NCBI RefSeq assembly: GCF_000336635.1
Contig: NZ_AOLY01000009.1
Location: forward strand, 111,199 to 175,198
From: Haloarcula japonica DSM 6131
Lineage (GTDB): Archaea > Halobacteriota > Halobacteria > Halobacteriales > Haloarculaceae
Direction of reading: 5' to 3'
Length of the DNA stretch: 64,000 nt
A program made the translations under genes and the position numbers. Every line of letters begins with the position of its first letter. Position 1 is the first letter of the stretch. A model generated the notes under the pieces. It did no database searches. It saw only the letters and a program-made list of their open reading frames with translations, and had not been told where the DNA came from. Positions 52,674 to 63,076 of this stretch are shown piece after piece.

Positions 52674-54467
52674 ATGAGCAACGAACCTCTTCACGACCGA
52701 GACGTGCTAAACGGACTCTGTGAGATAATTTCCGATCCGGCTATCGTACTAAACGCTGACGGCTCTTTTGTCGATGTCATCCACAACGCCCACAACGGGG
52801 CATTATTTTTCAAAGATCCGGAAACACTGCTGGGAACAGATCTCTGGGACGTGTTCTCTACAGCACAGGCTGACCAGTTTTACGCGATTATCGAGGACGT
52901 TTTAGAAACAGGTGAACAGCGGCACATCGAGTATCAGCTATCACTCGACCACAGAGAGCGACACTTCGAGGCGCGCGTCACGCCGGTCGGCGGTAACGAC
53001 GCCGAACGCGTGCTATGGCTGGCGGAAGATATCACACAGCGTAAGCAGCGGCGAGAAAAGCAAGCCCTCATTGAGCGGGTGTTCGAGGTCAGCCCCGTCG
53101 GTATCGTCGTCGTAGAACGGTCCGGCAGAATTTCGCTGGCTAACGACCGCGCCGAGGAGCTACTCGGTCTCGAACGCGAGAAAATCCCTCAGCGGCGATA
53201 TAACCAACCGGAGTGGAATATCTTCTACGAAGACGGGACCCCGATCCCTGAATCGGACCATCTGGTTACGCAGGTGTTCGAATCGGGCGAACCGGTGTTC
53301 GGATTCGAGCACTGGATAAAACTCGACAACGGGAGCGAGCGGTGGCTTTCGAGCAATGCCGCGCCGATATTCGGTGATGACGGAACCATCGAGCGGGTCG
53401 TCGTTGGTCTTGACGACGCAACGGGATTGAAACAGCGGGAGGAACAACTGGAGTGGCTCGTCGGGACCGAGACCTTGGCTGACGTTGGCGGGTGGGAGCT
53501 CGATCTGGAGACGGATATGATAGCGGGAACTGCCGGGATGAAGCGCCTCTATGGAACACCGGAGTACAATCCGACGCTTGAAGAGGCCCTTGAGCAGTAT
53601 CACCCCAACGATAGAGCGGCCGTTCGCGACGCTATCGAGACCTGTCGTGAAACCGGCGAACCGATGGAGTTGGAGGCACGCCGCCAGACCGCTGACGGAA
53701 CCGAGCGGTGGTTCCGACTCCGGGCGGAAAAAACGGTCCGGGACGGGACACCGAAACTACGAGGCATCGTTCGCGACATCACGCAGGATAAAGAGCGAGA
53801 GCAGCGGCTCATGGTCATGAGTCGGATTCTCCGGCACAACATCCGAAACAAGCTGACCGTGATACGGGGTAATTCGAGACTCCTCAAAGAAGAACTCGGC
53901 TCGCCTGATTTTTCCGTTGGCGCTGCCAGCGGACACATCGACAGAATCGAAAAGGCCTCGAAAGAACTTGACTCGTTGGCCGAGCGAGCACGGACGTTCG
54001 ACCGGGTCATCGAACGGGATCTCCGGAGTGGGACACTTCACCTCCAGCAGGCCCTCACCGATATCCGGGACGAATTCACACCGCAGTATCCCGAAGCTAC
54101 CATTGAAGTTGTGCCGACCGACGCGGAAGTATCGGGCGACAGGATGGCTATCGACCTGATACTTGAGATCCTTGTCGAAAACGCCATCGAATACAGCGAT
54201 CTGCCCGATCCGACGGTCAAGCTTACGACCGAAGAGACCCCGTCGGGCCAAGTGACAGTCAGCGTCGATACCGACGGGTCCGGTATCCCAGATATGGAAC
54301 GCAATGTCCTGGCCTCGGAAACCGAGGGGCCAGTGGCACACAGCCGTGGACTCGGACTGTGGGCGGTTACGTGGCTTGTCCGACGCCTCGGTGGGTCCGT
54401 GACAATCGATGAGGACCATGACGGAACGCGGGTCGAACTCGTGTTCCCGCTGGCGCGAAGCGAGTAA
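52674..54467 (+). CDS. PAS-domain sensor histidine kinase
   Basis: The 597-residue soluble kinase has three PAS/PAC repeats (about 10-125, 135-260 and 270-375), each closed by a linker such as REDITQRKQRRE or RDITQDKEREQ. The dimerisation helix RILRHNIRNKLTVIRG has phosphoacceptor histidine H388. The ATPase domain includes ILVENAIEYSDLP (N box), DGSGIP (G1 box) and GLGLWAVTWLVRRLGG (G2 box). No transmembrane helix is present, so it senses something inside the cell such as redox or light-related cues. No cognate response regulator is adjacent. Confidence 0.92.
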   Translation: MSNEPLHDRDVLNGLCEIISDPAIVLNADGSFVDVIHNAHNGALFFKDPETLLGTDLWDVFSTAQADQFYAIIEDVLETGEQRHIEYQLSLDHRERHFEARVTPVGGNDAERVLWLAEDITQRKQRREKQALIERVFEVSPVGIVVVERSGRISLANDRAEELLGLEREKIPQRRYNQPEWNIFYEDGTPIPESDHLVTQVFESGEPVFGFEHWIKLDNGSERWLSSNAAPIFGDDGTIERVVVGLDDATGLKQREEQLEWLVGTETLADVGGWELDLETDMIAGTAGMKRLYGTPEYNPTLEEALEQYHPNDRAAVRDAIETCRETGEPMELEARRQTADGTERWFRLRAEKTVRDGTPKLRGIVRDITQDKEREQRLMVMSRILRHNIRNKLTVIRGNSRLLKEELGSPDFSVGAASGHIDRIEKASKELDSLAERARTFDRVIERDLRSGTLHLQQALTDIRDEFTPQYPEATIEVVPTDAEVSGDRMAIDLILEILVENAIEYSDLPDPTVKLTTEETPSGQVTVSVDTDGSGIPDMERNVLASETEGPVAHSRGLGLWAVTWLVRRLGGSVTIDEDHDGTRVELVFPLARSE

Positions 54468-54611
54468 CGAAGACGACGGCTTATTTTCTGTCCCGGTCTT
54501 GTCGTCCTGTCTGGCGCAATCCCCAATTTGATATCGTGGTATCTGGTTTATCAGCGGCCCACAGGCGGTGAAGGGCCAAACGGTAAGACCACTCGGTTCG
54601 ACAAGCCGGGT

Positions 54612-55703
54612 ATGACACTGCGGGCACCACCGCTCTCTGCGGTTCACCGGCGATCTGACGCTTCGTTCACTGATTTCGGCGGGTGGGAGATGCCGGTCGA
54701 GTTCGAATCGATCCGCATCGAACACGAGGCAGTCCGAAACGAGGCCGGGAAGTTCGACGTTTCGCACATGGGACAGATAACCGTGGCCGGTCCGGACGCG
54801 GCGACGCTGACACAGCGGCTGACTACAAACGACGTGACCGTGTTGGACCCGGGCGAGGCCCACTACGCGGCCATCACAGACGAGGACGGAATCATGCTGG
54901 ACGACACCGTCGTCTACCGGCTGCCGGAAGGCGCAGCCGATGAGTTCCTATTCATCCCGAACGCCGGGCACGACGGAGAGATGACCGAACGGTGGCTCTC
55001 TGAGCGGGACGGGCGGGGGCTCGACGCGACGGTGACGAACCGGACCGAGGAGTACGCGATGCTCGCCGTTCAGGGGCCTGACGCGCCGGACCTGCTGGCG
55101 GCCGAGACGGATGTCTCCCTCGCTGCCCTGTCGCGGTTCGAGGTGGCTGACGGGACTGTCGCCGGCATCGACTCGCTGATCGCTCGGACGGGCTACACCG
55201 GCGAACGCGGCTTCGAAATCCTCTGTCCGCCCGACGGTGCCGAGGTGGTCTGGGACGCGTTGGAGTGCCAGCCCTGCGGGCTCGGCGCGCGCGACACCCT
55301 CCGCCTAGAAATGGGCTTTCTGCTCTCCGGTCAGGAGTTCCATCCGGTCGATGAGCCCAGAACACCATACGAGGCCGGCATCGGCTGGACGGTCGCGCTC
55401 GATACGGAGTTCGTCGGTCGGGACGCACTGGAGGGCGTCGCCGCGGAGGGCCCCGAAGAGAAGCTCATCGGCATCGAACTCATCGACCGCGGCGTCCCGC
55501 GCCACGGGTACGACGTGACGACTCCTGACGGAGAGCCCATCGGGCACGTTACCAGCGGAACGATGAGTCCGACGCTCGGAGCACCGATTGCTCTCGCCTA
55601 CGTCCCGGCGGCGTACGCCGAACCAGACGAGTCCGTCCGCGTCGTCGTCCGCGGCGAACCGAAGAAAGCACGTACCAGGAGCACACCATTCCTCGATAGA
55701 TGA
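54612..55703 (+). CDS. gcvT: Glycine cleavage system T protein (aminomethyltransferase)
   Basis: The protein is 363 residues from ATG 54612 ([19 protein letters not shown]). It shows [52 protein letters not shown] and [18 protein letters not shown], all GcvT landmarks for folate and aminomethyl binding. It takes the aminomethyl group from lipoylated GcvH and makes methylene-THF and ammonia. It overlaps gcvH by four bases (ATGA) and heads the cluster T-H-PA-PB. Confidence 0.95.
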   Translation: MTLRAPPLSAVHRRSDASFTDFGGWEMPVEFESIRIEHEAVRNEAGKFDVSHMGQITVAGPDAATLTQRLTTNDVTVLDPGEAHYAAITDEDGIMLDDTVVYRLPEGAADEFLFIPNAGHDGEMTERWLSERDGRGLDATVTNRTEEYAMLAVQGPDAPDLLAAETDVSLAALSRFEVADGTVAGIDSLIARTGYTGERGFEILCPPDGAEVVWDALECQPCGLGARDTLRLEMGFLLSGQEFHPVDEPRTPYEAGIGWTVALDTEFVGRDALEGVAAEGPEEKLIGIELIDRGVPRHGYDVTTPDGEPIGHVTSGTMSPTLGAPIALAYVPAAYAEPDESVRVVVRGEPKKARTRSTPFLDR

Positions 55704-56083
55704 GTTTCGACGTTCCCGACGACCTGCGATATCTGGAGTCACACGAATGGGTACGCGTCGCCGGCGACACTGCCGAGATCGGAATCACGGCGTTCGCACA
55801 GGACGAACTCGGCGACGTGGTGTTCGTCGAGCTGCCCGAGGAAGGGGCGGAGCTGACAGCTGGCGAGGACTTCGGCGTCGTGGAGTCCATCAAGGCTGTG
55901 TCCGACGTGTACGCCCCCGTCTCCGGCACCGTCACAGCAGTCAACGACCGACTCCGCGACGAACCGGAGCTGCTGAACGAGGACCCGTTCGGTGACGGCT
56001 GGATGCTCGAGGTCGAGGTAGCCGACGAGAGCGAAACCGCCGACCTGCTCTCACCCGACGCGTACCGCGACCAGATCGAGTAA
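55700..56083 (+). CDS. gcvH: Glycine cleavage system H protein
   Basis: The 127-residue carrier has the lipoylation site K65 in [16 protein letters not shown], preceded by the [12 protein letters not shown] strand. It shuttles the aminomethyl intermediate between GcvP, GcvT and the dihydrolipoyl dehydrogenase (not in this window). The start codon overlaps the gcvT stop. A 106-base gap separates it from the chosen gcvPA start. Confidence 0.95.
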   Translation: MSFDVPDDLRYLESHEWVRVAGDTAEIGITAFAQDELGDVVFVELPEEGAELTAGEDFGVVESIKAVSDVYAPVSGTVTAVNDRLRDEPELLNEDPFGDGWMLEVEVADESETADLLSPDAYRDQIE

Positions 56084-56189
56084 CCCCCGGTGGCAGCGGT
56101 CCCTACGGGGGTGAAAGGAGTAACCTAATGTGGACACGGTCGTTAGCTGCCGATATCATGTCACCCCGGCGCTACTGGGTGGTTCTCCA

Positions 56190-57533
56190 ATGAGCGATAG
56201 TGATTCACATGCGACAGGCAGTCCGTACGCACCGCAGACGGCCGCAGAGACCGCGGCGATGCTCGATGCAGTCGGGGCCGACGACCTCGAATCCCTGTTC
56301 GACGTTCCCGAGTCCGTCGCCTTCGACGGGGAGTTCGGCATCGACACCCGGAGCGAACGGGCGACGCGTCGGGAAGTCGCTCGCCTCCTGGGTCGTAACG
56401 CCGACCTCTCCGAGTTTCTCGGCCGTGGCCACTACGACCATTACGTCCCGAGCGTCGTCGACGACCTCGCCAGCCGCTCGGAGTTCCTGACCTCATATAC
56501 GCAGTATCAGCCCGAGGTCGCACAGGGCTTTCTCCAAGCGTTGTTCGAGTTCCAGTCGATGCTGGTCGAGCTCACGGGCCTTGACGTCGCCAACTGCTCG
56601 ATGTACGACGACGCGACGGCACTGGGCGAGGCTGCGACGCTCTCCCAGCGCGTCCGCTCGGTGTCCGGTGACCGGATTCTGGTTCCCGAACACCTCCGGG
56701 AGGGCAAACGCGCCGTCCTGTCGAACTACACTGAAGGGCCGGACCTCACGGTCGAACCCTACCCGATGACTGACGGCGTCGTCGACGTGCCGGCACTGTC
56801 CGACCAGATCGGCGACGACACCGCGATGGTGTACGCCGAGTCGCCGACGGTCCGGGGCGTTATCGAGGAGCGCCTCGACGCTATCGGCGACCTTGCCCAC
56901 GAACATGAGGCGCTGTTCTGCATCGGCTCGGACCCAATAGCTTTGTGCCTGCTGGAGCGGCCGGCCGATGTCGGAGCCGACGTGGTCGTCGGCGACGCCG
57001 CGTCGCTGGGGACCGGCACGGCATACGGATTCGGCCTCGGAATGTTCGTCACCCGCGAGGAGTATCTGCGGCAGGTCCCCGGCCGGCTCGTCGGGGCCAG
57101 CGAAGACGCCGCCGACCGCCGCGCGTACACGCTAACACTCCAGACCCGGGAGCAGCACATCCGCAAGGAGCGGGCTACCTCAAACATCTGCACGAACCAG
57201 GCGTGGGTCGCGCTCCGGACCGCGATGCACGCCGCGTGGCTCGGCCCGGACGGGCTGGTCGAACTCGCCGAGGACTGCGTGACCCGCGCCCGTGACCTGG
57301 CCGGCCGCCTCGACGACATCGTCGGCGTGAAAGCGCCGGTTCACGGCCGTCACCACTTCCGGGAGTTCCTCGCCCGCACGGACCAGCCCGCAAGCGCAAT
57401 CGTTGCCGACCTCGCGGCCGAGGGCTTCGCGGTCCACGCGGTCGACGACCATCTGGTACAGGTATGTGTGACCGAAACCACTGCCGATGCCACAGACGAG
57501 TTCGTCGCGGCGTTCCGGGAGGTGGCGAAATGA
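56190..57533 (+). CDS. gcvPA: Glycine dehydrogenase (decarboxylating) subunit 1
   Basis: The protein is 447 residues from ATG 56190 ([20 protein letters not shown]); an upstream in-frame start at 56130 gives unlikely residues. It matches the N-terminal half of Gcv[52 protein letters not shown] and RREQHIRKE-like [21 protein letters not shown]. It pairs with GcvPB to decarboxylate glycine with PLP held by the partner. Its stop (TGA 57531-57533) overlaps an ATG at 57530 that is out of frame with gcvPB. Confidence 0.94.
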   Translation: MSDSDSHATGSPYAPQTAAETAAMLDAVGADDLESLFDVPESVAFDGEFGIDTRSERATRREVARLLGRNADLSEFLGRGHYDHYVPSVVDDLASRSEFLTSYTQYQPEVAQGFLQALFEFQSMLVELTGLDVANCSMYDDATALGEAATLSQRVRSVSGDRILVPEHLREGKRAVLSNYTEGPDLTVEPYPMTDGVVDVPALSDQIGDDTAMVYAESPTVRGVIEERLDAIGDLAHEHEALFCIGSDPIALCLLERPADVGADVVVGDAASLGTGTAYGFGLGMFVTREEYLRQVPGRLVGASEDAADRRAYTLTLQTREQHIRKERATSNICTNQAWVALRTAMHAAWLGPDGLVELAEDCVTRARDLAGRLDDIVGVKAPVHGRHHFREFLARTDQPASAIVADLAAEGFAVHAVDDHLVQVCVTETTADATDEFVAAFREVAK

Positions 57534-57550
57534 CACTCGCCGCACTGCGT

Positions 57551-57691
57551 TCGGCGAAACACCGTGGGACAAACCGCGTCCCACGAGCTTCACGCTCGAC
57601 TCGGGGGTGTCTCTTCGCCTCGTGCTACTCGGCGAAACACCGTGGGACAAACCGCGTCCCACGAGCTTCACGCTCGACACGGGGGTGTCTC
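57551..57691. repeat. Tandem palindromic element, two 63-bp units with 78-bp period
   Basis: Unit 1 is 57551-57613 and unit 2 is 57629-57691; they differ at one base. Each has nested arms: ACACC with GGTGT on the outside, GTGGGAC with GTCCCAC (57564-57584 in unit 1), and CGAGC with GCTCG (57584-57598). It lies between gcvPA and the GTG start of gcvPB. Tandem nested palindromes like this resemble REP/BIME-type mobile or regulatory repeats. Confidence 0.75.
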
Positions 57692-57693
57692 GC

Positions 57694-59115
57694 GTGAAAT
57701 ACGACCAGGCACGCTGGACCGACGACAGCGACGACCTGTACGAACCGCTGCTCTCGGAGAAGGCGAGCAAAACGGTCGACATCGAGGACTCGCCACTGCC
57801 CGATGACCTGACGCGGGACAGCCTCTCACTGCCGGACCCGGCCGAGCCCGAACTGGCCCGCCACTACACGCGCCTCTCACAGATGAACTACGGCGTCGAG
57901 AGCGGGCCGTTCCCACTTGGCTCCTGTACGATGAAGTACAACCCCTCCTTCACCGAAGACGTGGCCGCACGGGCAGACGCCGCGATCCACCCGGACCGGC
58001 CCGATTCGACGGTTCAGGGGACGCTGGCGCTGTGTCACCGGCTTCAGGACTATCTGGGTCGTATCGGCGGGATGGACGCTGTGACGCTACAGCCACCAGC
58101 CGGCGCGGCCGGTGAGTTCACCGGAATCCAGATTGCGAAGGCCTACCACGATCACAACGACGACGAGCGCTCGGAGGTCGTCATCCCGGACTCGGCACAC
58201 GGCACGAACTTCGCGACGGCGGCGATGGCCGGCTACGAGGTCGTGGAGCTACCGAGCGGCGACGACGGTCGCGTCGACATCGAGGCACTGGAGGCGGCCG
58301 TCGGCGACGACACCGCCGCGCTGATGCTCACAAACCCCAACACGCTGGGGCTGTTCGAGCGCGATATCGAACACATCGCCGACATCGTCCACGACGCCGG
58401 CGGTCTGCTGTACTACGACGGCGCGAACCTCAATGCCCTGCTCGGGCGCGCTCGCCCCGGCGATATGGGCTTCGACGTGATGCACTACAACGTCCACAAG
58501 ACGTTCGCGACGCCCCACGGCGGCGGCGGTCCCGGGGCCGGCCCGGTCGGCGTCCGCGAGGAACTGGCCCAGTTCCTCCCGAACCCACACGTCAGGGAGC
58601 GCGGCGGCAACTACGAACACTACGAACCGGACCACTCGATTGGGAAGATCCACGGCTTCTACGGCAACTGGCCGGTACTGCTCAAGACCTTCGCGTACAT
58701 CGCCAGGCTGGGCGACGAGGGCCTGCGAGACGCCAGCGCGAAGGCCGTCCTGAATGCGAACTACCTCGCCGAGCAGATTGAGTACGAGGTGCCCTTTGGT
58801 CCGTTCCATCACGAGTTCGTGGCCAGCGCGGGCGAGCAGGACGCCGCCGATGCGGCCAAGCGGATGCTCGACTACGGCGTCCACCCGCCGACGACGAAAT
58901 GGCCCGAGATCGTCGACGAGGCGCTGATGACAGAGCCCACGGAAGGAGAAACCAAGCGCTCGCTTGACCAGCTCGCGGCCGCGTTCAACGCTGTGGCCGG
59001 CGATTCCGATGCCGAGTTGGCCGACGCGCCGTCGCGTCCAGCGGCGAAACGCATCGACCAGGCGACTGCGGCCCGGAACCCGCGGCTTTCCTGGCAGGCG
59101 CTTGACGACACGTAG
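57694..59115 (+). CDS. gcvPB: Glycine dehydrogenase (decarboxylating) subunit 2
   Basis: The protein is 473 residues from GTG 57694 (VKYDQARWTDDSDDLYEPLL); family proteins begin with this sequence. The open frame runs back to 57487 through the palindromic element, but those residues are repeats and not family sequence. The PLP lysine lies in MHYNVHKTFATPHGGGGPG; other landmarks are SGPFPLGSCTMKYNP and DSAHGTNFATAAMAG. It forms the alpha2beta2-type P-protein with GcvPA. A GTG start, unlike the ATGA overlaps elsewhere in the window, may follow from insertion of the repeat. Confidence 0.93.
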   Translation: MKYDQARWTDDSDDLYEPLLSEKASKTVDIEDSPLPDDLTRDSLSLPDPAEPELARHYTRLSQMNYGVESGPFPLGSCTMKYNPSFTEDVAARADAAIHPDRPDSTVQGTLALCHRLQDYLGRIGGMDAVTLQPPAGAAGEFTGIQIAKAYHDHNDDERSEVVIPDSAHGTNFATAAMAGYEVVELPSGDDGRVDIEALEAAVGDDTAALMLTNPNTLGLFERDIEHIADIVHDAGGLLYYDGANLNALLGRARPGDMGFDVMHYNVHKTFATPHGGGGPGAGPVGVREELAQFLPNPHVRERGGNYEHYEPDHSIGKIHGFYGNWPVLLKTFAYIARLGDEGLRDASAKAVLNANYLAEQIEYEVPFGPFHHEFVASAGEQDAADAAKRMLDYGVHPPTTKWPEIVDEALMTEPTEGETKRSLDQLAAAFNAVAGDSDAELADAPSRPAAKRIDQATAARNPRLSWQALDDT

Positions 59116-59191
59116 CTGCTCGTTTCGATAATTGATACTTCCGCCCGAGCGTATATGCCACCCCACCGAATAGCATCGACAACACTACGCT

Positions 59192-62100
59192 ATGTCCGAT
59201 ACGCCGAGCCTGTTGTCTGTTGGCCTTGCGAACGGGGATGCGGACACAGCACTCCATGACGGGTCATTCACAGTAACACAGGTCGACACCGCGGCCGCCA
59301 CTCTGGCGGAACTGGCCGACCGGACCTATGACGCTGTGGTCTGTGAACAGGATTTGCCGGGCGAGGAAACCGGCTTGGACGTGCTGACGGCGATACGCAA
59401 GGAAGATGACATGCTCCCGGTCGTCCTCACCACGGCTGCCCCCGACGGCGTCGTCGCCGCGCGCGCGACGCAGTTGAATGCCACCGAGTACGTCCCGCGG
59501 AGCGACGTGGACCTGGCCGACCGGGTGTTCGACGTGATAGCCCAACAGCGGTCGGGCAGGGCTGCGACCGGCTCAGATGAGCTAACGACCACCAGTGATG
59601 ACTCGTCCTCAGACTTGCCCGCGGAACTGGCCGACTCCTTCGACGCGATCGCTGGCAGCATCTCTGATGCTGTCGTCACGATCGACGCCGAGAGCGAAAT
59701 CGTCTACGCCAACGCGGGACTCGCTGACCTGACGGGATACGCCCGCGACGACCTGGTCGGCGACGATTTCACGCGGCTCATTCCCGAACACTTGCGCAGC
59801 GCCCACCGAGAGGGCCTGAACCGATACCTGCAAACCGACGAGCAAAACGTCGACTGGGAGTACCTCGAACTCCCACTCGTAACCGCCGACGGGGAGGAAC
59901 TGACCGTTGCCGTCTCCTTCGGTGACTTCGAGCGTGACGGCCGCTGGTACTGTACCGGCGTGCTCCGAGACATCTCCGACCGGAAGGAGCGCGAGCGCGA
60001 GCTCGAAGAGACGAACCAGCGACTCGACTTGGTCCTTAACGGAACGAACACCGGCGTTTACGAGTGGAACCTCGGAACCGACGCGGTGACACTGGACGAT
60101 TCGACTGCGGAACTGCTTGGCACGACGACAGCGGCGTTCGACGGTGATCTTGAGGCGCTGGAAGCGCTCGTTCACCCCGACGATGTGGCGTCGCTCCACA
60201 CGGCGTTCGAGCAGGTCCGTGGCCCCGCCGACCAGTTCGAGACGGCGGTCCGGACCGTCGCCGACGGTGAGACACGGTGGATTCTCACCCGCGGTATCGT
60301 CCAGGAGCGGGACGCACAGGCACCTCGAATCGTGGCTATCGCCACGGACATCACCGACCGGAAGAAGCGCGAGCGCGCGCTCGAAACCAACAACGATGCG
60401 CTCCGGGCGCTGACAGAGCTCACGACGGTGAGCGGGCTCTCCGAGTCTGAAACCGTCGAACGAGCGCTCGAAATCGGGCTGGAACGACTGGGGCTCTCGT
60501 TTGGTTACCTGAGCTGTGTTTCGGATGATGTCCACGAGATAGTGACGACAGCCGGCGAGCACCCCGAACTTGAACCGGGCCTGCAAACTGACCTCGAAGA
60601 CACCTACTGCCGGCGGGTTCTGGAGACGGGCGACCTACTCACTATTGCTGACGCCGAGGACGAGGGGTGGGCTGCTCTCCACGAGCAAAGCGGTATCGCC
60701 TGCTACGTGGGCGGGCGCATCACTGTCGGTGGCGAGCCCTACGGGACGCTGTGTTTCGGTGCCGAAACACCCCGAGCAACGCCGTACTCCGAGAACGAAA
60801 CGGCGTTCATCGAACTGCTGGTCGAGTGGGTGAATCGCGAACTCGAACGCCGCCACCGCGAGGACGAACTCGAACGGTACGAGAACATCATCGAAGCGGT
60901 CGACGACGGCGTGTACGCGCTCGACTCCGAGGGCCATTTCGAGTTCGTCAACCAGGCGATGACGGCGCTGACGGGCTACTCCAAGTCGGAGCTCCTCGGC
61001 TCGTACACCGGCTTCATCAAGAACGACGCCGTCGTCGAGCGCGCCGAATCAATCGTTCAGGAGATGATCTTCGAGGACCGCGACGACGAGGAGTCGTTCG
61101 AACTGGCGATCCAGCAGGCGTCGGGTAGCGAGTTCCCCGCTGAGGACCATATGACGCTGCTGTACGATGACGACGGACGGTTCGACGGCACCGCGGGCGT
61201 CATTCGAGATATCACGGAACAGAAACGGCGTGACAAGGCGCTATCCGGACTCTTGGGTACGACCCGGTCGCTCATGCAGGCCCAGACACCCGAGGCGGTC
61301 GCCGAGACGGTCATCGAGGCGACCGAGTCGGACCTCGGGTTCGACCACTCGCTCGTCAGGCTGTACGACGAGGAATCGGACACGCTCCGACCAGTCGCTG
61401 CCAGCGACGAAGTGCCGGAGCGGCCGGTGTACGACGCCGATGAGGGGTTCCCCGGGGAGGCGTTCCAGGGCGGCAAATCGCTAGTCATCGACGAGTTCGA
61501 GCGGGTCGACAACTACGACACCGACGCCCTTGCGGCGACGATGTACCTCCCGATAGGCGACCACGGGGTCGTGAGCATCGGTGCGAGACGGGGCCACGAG
61601 TTCACTGATTCGGACGTCTCCGTCGCGGAGATCCTCGCCTCCAACGCGGCCGCGGCGTTCGACCGTGTCGAGCGCGAGCGGAGCCTGTTGCGGTACGAGT
61701 CAGTGGTCGAGAACGTCCGTGATATGATGTACGTCCTCGACGACGACGGTCGGTTCCAACTGGTCACCGAACCGCTCGCGGAGTGGCTCGGCTACGAGCG
61801 AGCGGCGCTTCTGGGCCAACACCCGCGAATTGTCCTCGATCAGGACGCGATTGACGAGTTTACGTGTCGTATTGGCGATCTCTGTCAGCAGGGCGGAACC
61901 GGGGCGGTCAAGCTCGAAACGGCGCTGGAAACGGCACACGGAGAGACGCGTCCGGCAGAGATCGAGGTGTCGCTGCTCGATGCGGACCAGTTCCGCGGAA
62001 CCGTCGGCGTCGTCCGGGACCTGACCGAACTCAAGCAGGCACGAGCGGAGCTGGAGGACGAGCGCGACCGGTTCTCGTACCTGTTCAACACGCTTCCCGA

Positions 62101-63076
62101 CGCCGTCATCGAGACGGAGACGGTTGCGGGCGAGTCGGTCGTCAGATCAGTCAACCCCGCGTTCTCCGACGTGTTCGGGTACGGGCAGGACACGGCTGTC
62201 GACAGCCCCCTCTCCGACCTTCTCCGCCCACCGGACACCACGCACGACGAACTGCCTCGGTTCGATGACAAGCAGACGAACGGCGACCCCTTCCAGACCG
62301 AACTCCGACTAATGACCGAGACGGGGTTCCGTGACTTCCTCTTCCGGGGCGTGCCGTACAGCCGGGACGGCGACAGCGTCCGCGGGTTCGGTATCTACAC
62401 CGATATCACCGACCAGCGGGAGCGCGAGCGCCGGTTGAAACTGCTCAACCGCGTCCTCCGGCACAACCTCCGGAACGACCTGACTGTCGTCCTCGGGATG
62501 GCTGACGCGCTAGAGGAGCGAATCGGCGACGAGGACCGCCTCGCCATTCTTCACAGGCTCCAGCGGAAGGCCGAGGAGATGGCGTCGCTGAGCGAGCGCG
62601 CACGCGATATGGAGCGCTCCGTTCGTCGCGACCAGTACGGCACGGACCCAGTCGACGTGCACGCCGCTGTCTCGGATATCGTGTCTTCGTATCGTGACGA
62701 GCACGCTGGCCGAATCGAGACAGACCTCCCGGATGCGACGGTTGCAGCGGGCGACGGGCGACTCCATCGAATCCTCAGCGAACTCCTCGAAAACAGCCTC
62801 GAACACGCTGGCGACGACCCGTCAGTCCGCATCGATGTCCAGGCGGACCCGCGCACCGTCTCGATCACAGTCGCCGACGACGGCCCGGGGATTCCACAGC
62901 ACGAACTCGACGTCGTGACCGGCGACGAACCGATCACGCAACTGCACCACGGGACCGGACTCGGCCTGTGGCTGGTCGTCTGGGTGACCGAGACCTACGG
63001 CGGCACAGTTGACTTTGGTAGCAGTTCGGACGGCGGAACGGTCGTCACGCTGGAACTGCCTCGGATAGACGCCTAG
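59192..63076 (+). CDS. Large hybrid sensor histidine kinase with degenerate receiver, PAS and GAF domains
   Basis: The protein has 1294 residues. Residues 1-120 form a receiver-like domain (AVVCEQDLPGEE) in which glutamate replaces the phosphoacceptor aspartate and arginine the conserved lysine (TEYVPRSD). PAS/PAC units follow (about 150-270, 275-395), then a GAF-like domain (about 400-550), a PAS (about 560-680), a second GAF (about 680-830), and two more PAS (about 835-950, 955-1080). The kinase core has RVLRHNLRNDLTVVLG with H1091, LLENSLEHAGDDP, DGPGIP and GTGLGLWLVVW. It has no transmembrane helix. It is convergent with a response regulator gene whose 3' end overlaps by four bases. Confidence 0.9.
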   Translation: MSDTPSLLSVGLANGDADTALHDGSFTVTQVDTAAATLAELADRTYDAVVCEQDLPGEETGLDVLTAIRKEDDMLPVVLTTAAPDGVVAARATQLNATEYVPRSDVDLADRVFDVIAQQRSGRAATGSDELTTTSDDSSSDLPAELADSFDAIAGSISDAVVTIDAESEIVYANAGLADLTGYARDDLVGDDFTRLIPEHLRSAHREGLNRYLQTDEQNVDWEYLELPLVTADGEELTVAVSFGDFERDGRWYCTGVLRDISDRKERERELEETNQRLDLVLNGTNTGVYEWNLGTDAVTLDDSTAELLGTTTAAFDGDLEALEALVHPDDVASLHTAFEQVRGPADQFETAVRTVADGETRWILTRGIVQERDAQAPRIVAIATDITDRKKRERALETNNDALRALTELTTVSGLSESETVERALEIGLERLGLSFGYLSCVSDDVHEIVTTAGEHPELEPGLQTDLEDTYCRRVLETGDLLTIADAEDEGWAALHEQSGIACYVGGRITVGGEPYGTLCFGAETPRATPYSENETAFIELLVEWVNRELERRHREDELERYENIIEAVDDGVYALDSEGHFEFVNQAMTALTGYSKSELLGSYTGFIKNDAVVERAESIVQEMIFEDRDDEESFELAIQQASGSEFPAEDHMTLLYDDDGRFDGTAGVIRDITEQKRRDKALSGLLGTTRSLMQAQTPEAVAETVIEATESDLGFDHSLVRLYDEESDTLRPVAASDEVPERPVYDADEGFPGEAFQGGKSLVIDEFERVDNYDTDALAATMYLPIGDHGVVSIGARRGHEFTDSDVSVAEILASNAAAAFDRVERERSLLRYESVVENVRDMMYVLDDDGRFQLVTEPLAEWLGYERAALLGQHPRIVLDQDAIDEFTCRIGDLCQQGGTGAVKLETALETAHGETRPAEIEVSLLDADQFRGTVGVVRDLTELKQARAELEDERDRFSYLFNTLPDAVIETETVAGESVVRSVNPAFSDVFGYGQDTAVDSPLSDLLRPPDTTHDELPRFDDKQTNGDPFQTELRLMTETGFRDFLFRGVPYSRDGDSVRGFGIYTDITDQRERERRLKLLNRVLRHNLRNDLTVVLGMADALEERIGDEDRLAILHRLQRKAEEMASLSERARDMERSVRRDQYGTDPVDVHAAVSDIVSSYRDEHAGRIETDLPDATVAAGDGRLHRILSELLENSLEHAGDDPSVRIDVQADPRTVSITVADDGPGIPQHELDVVTGDEPITQLHHGTGLGLWLVVWVTETYGGTVDFGSSSDGGTVVTLELPRIDA

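Noticed and set aside
57551-57691. CRISPR array
   Set aside because: Only two units with a 15-base gap and internal palindromes; spacers are too short and no cas genes are present.
57464-57697. A 77-codon frame starting within gcvPA and running through the palindromic repeats
   Set aside because: Its product from ATG 57530 is two copies of the repeat translated, arginine-rich, with no other sequence.
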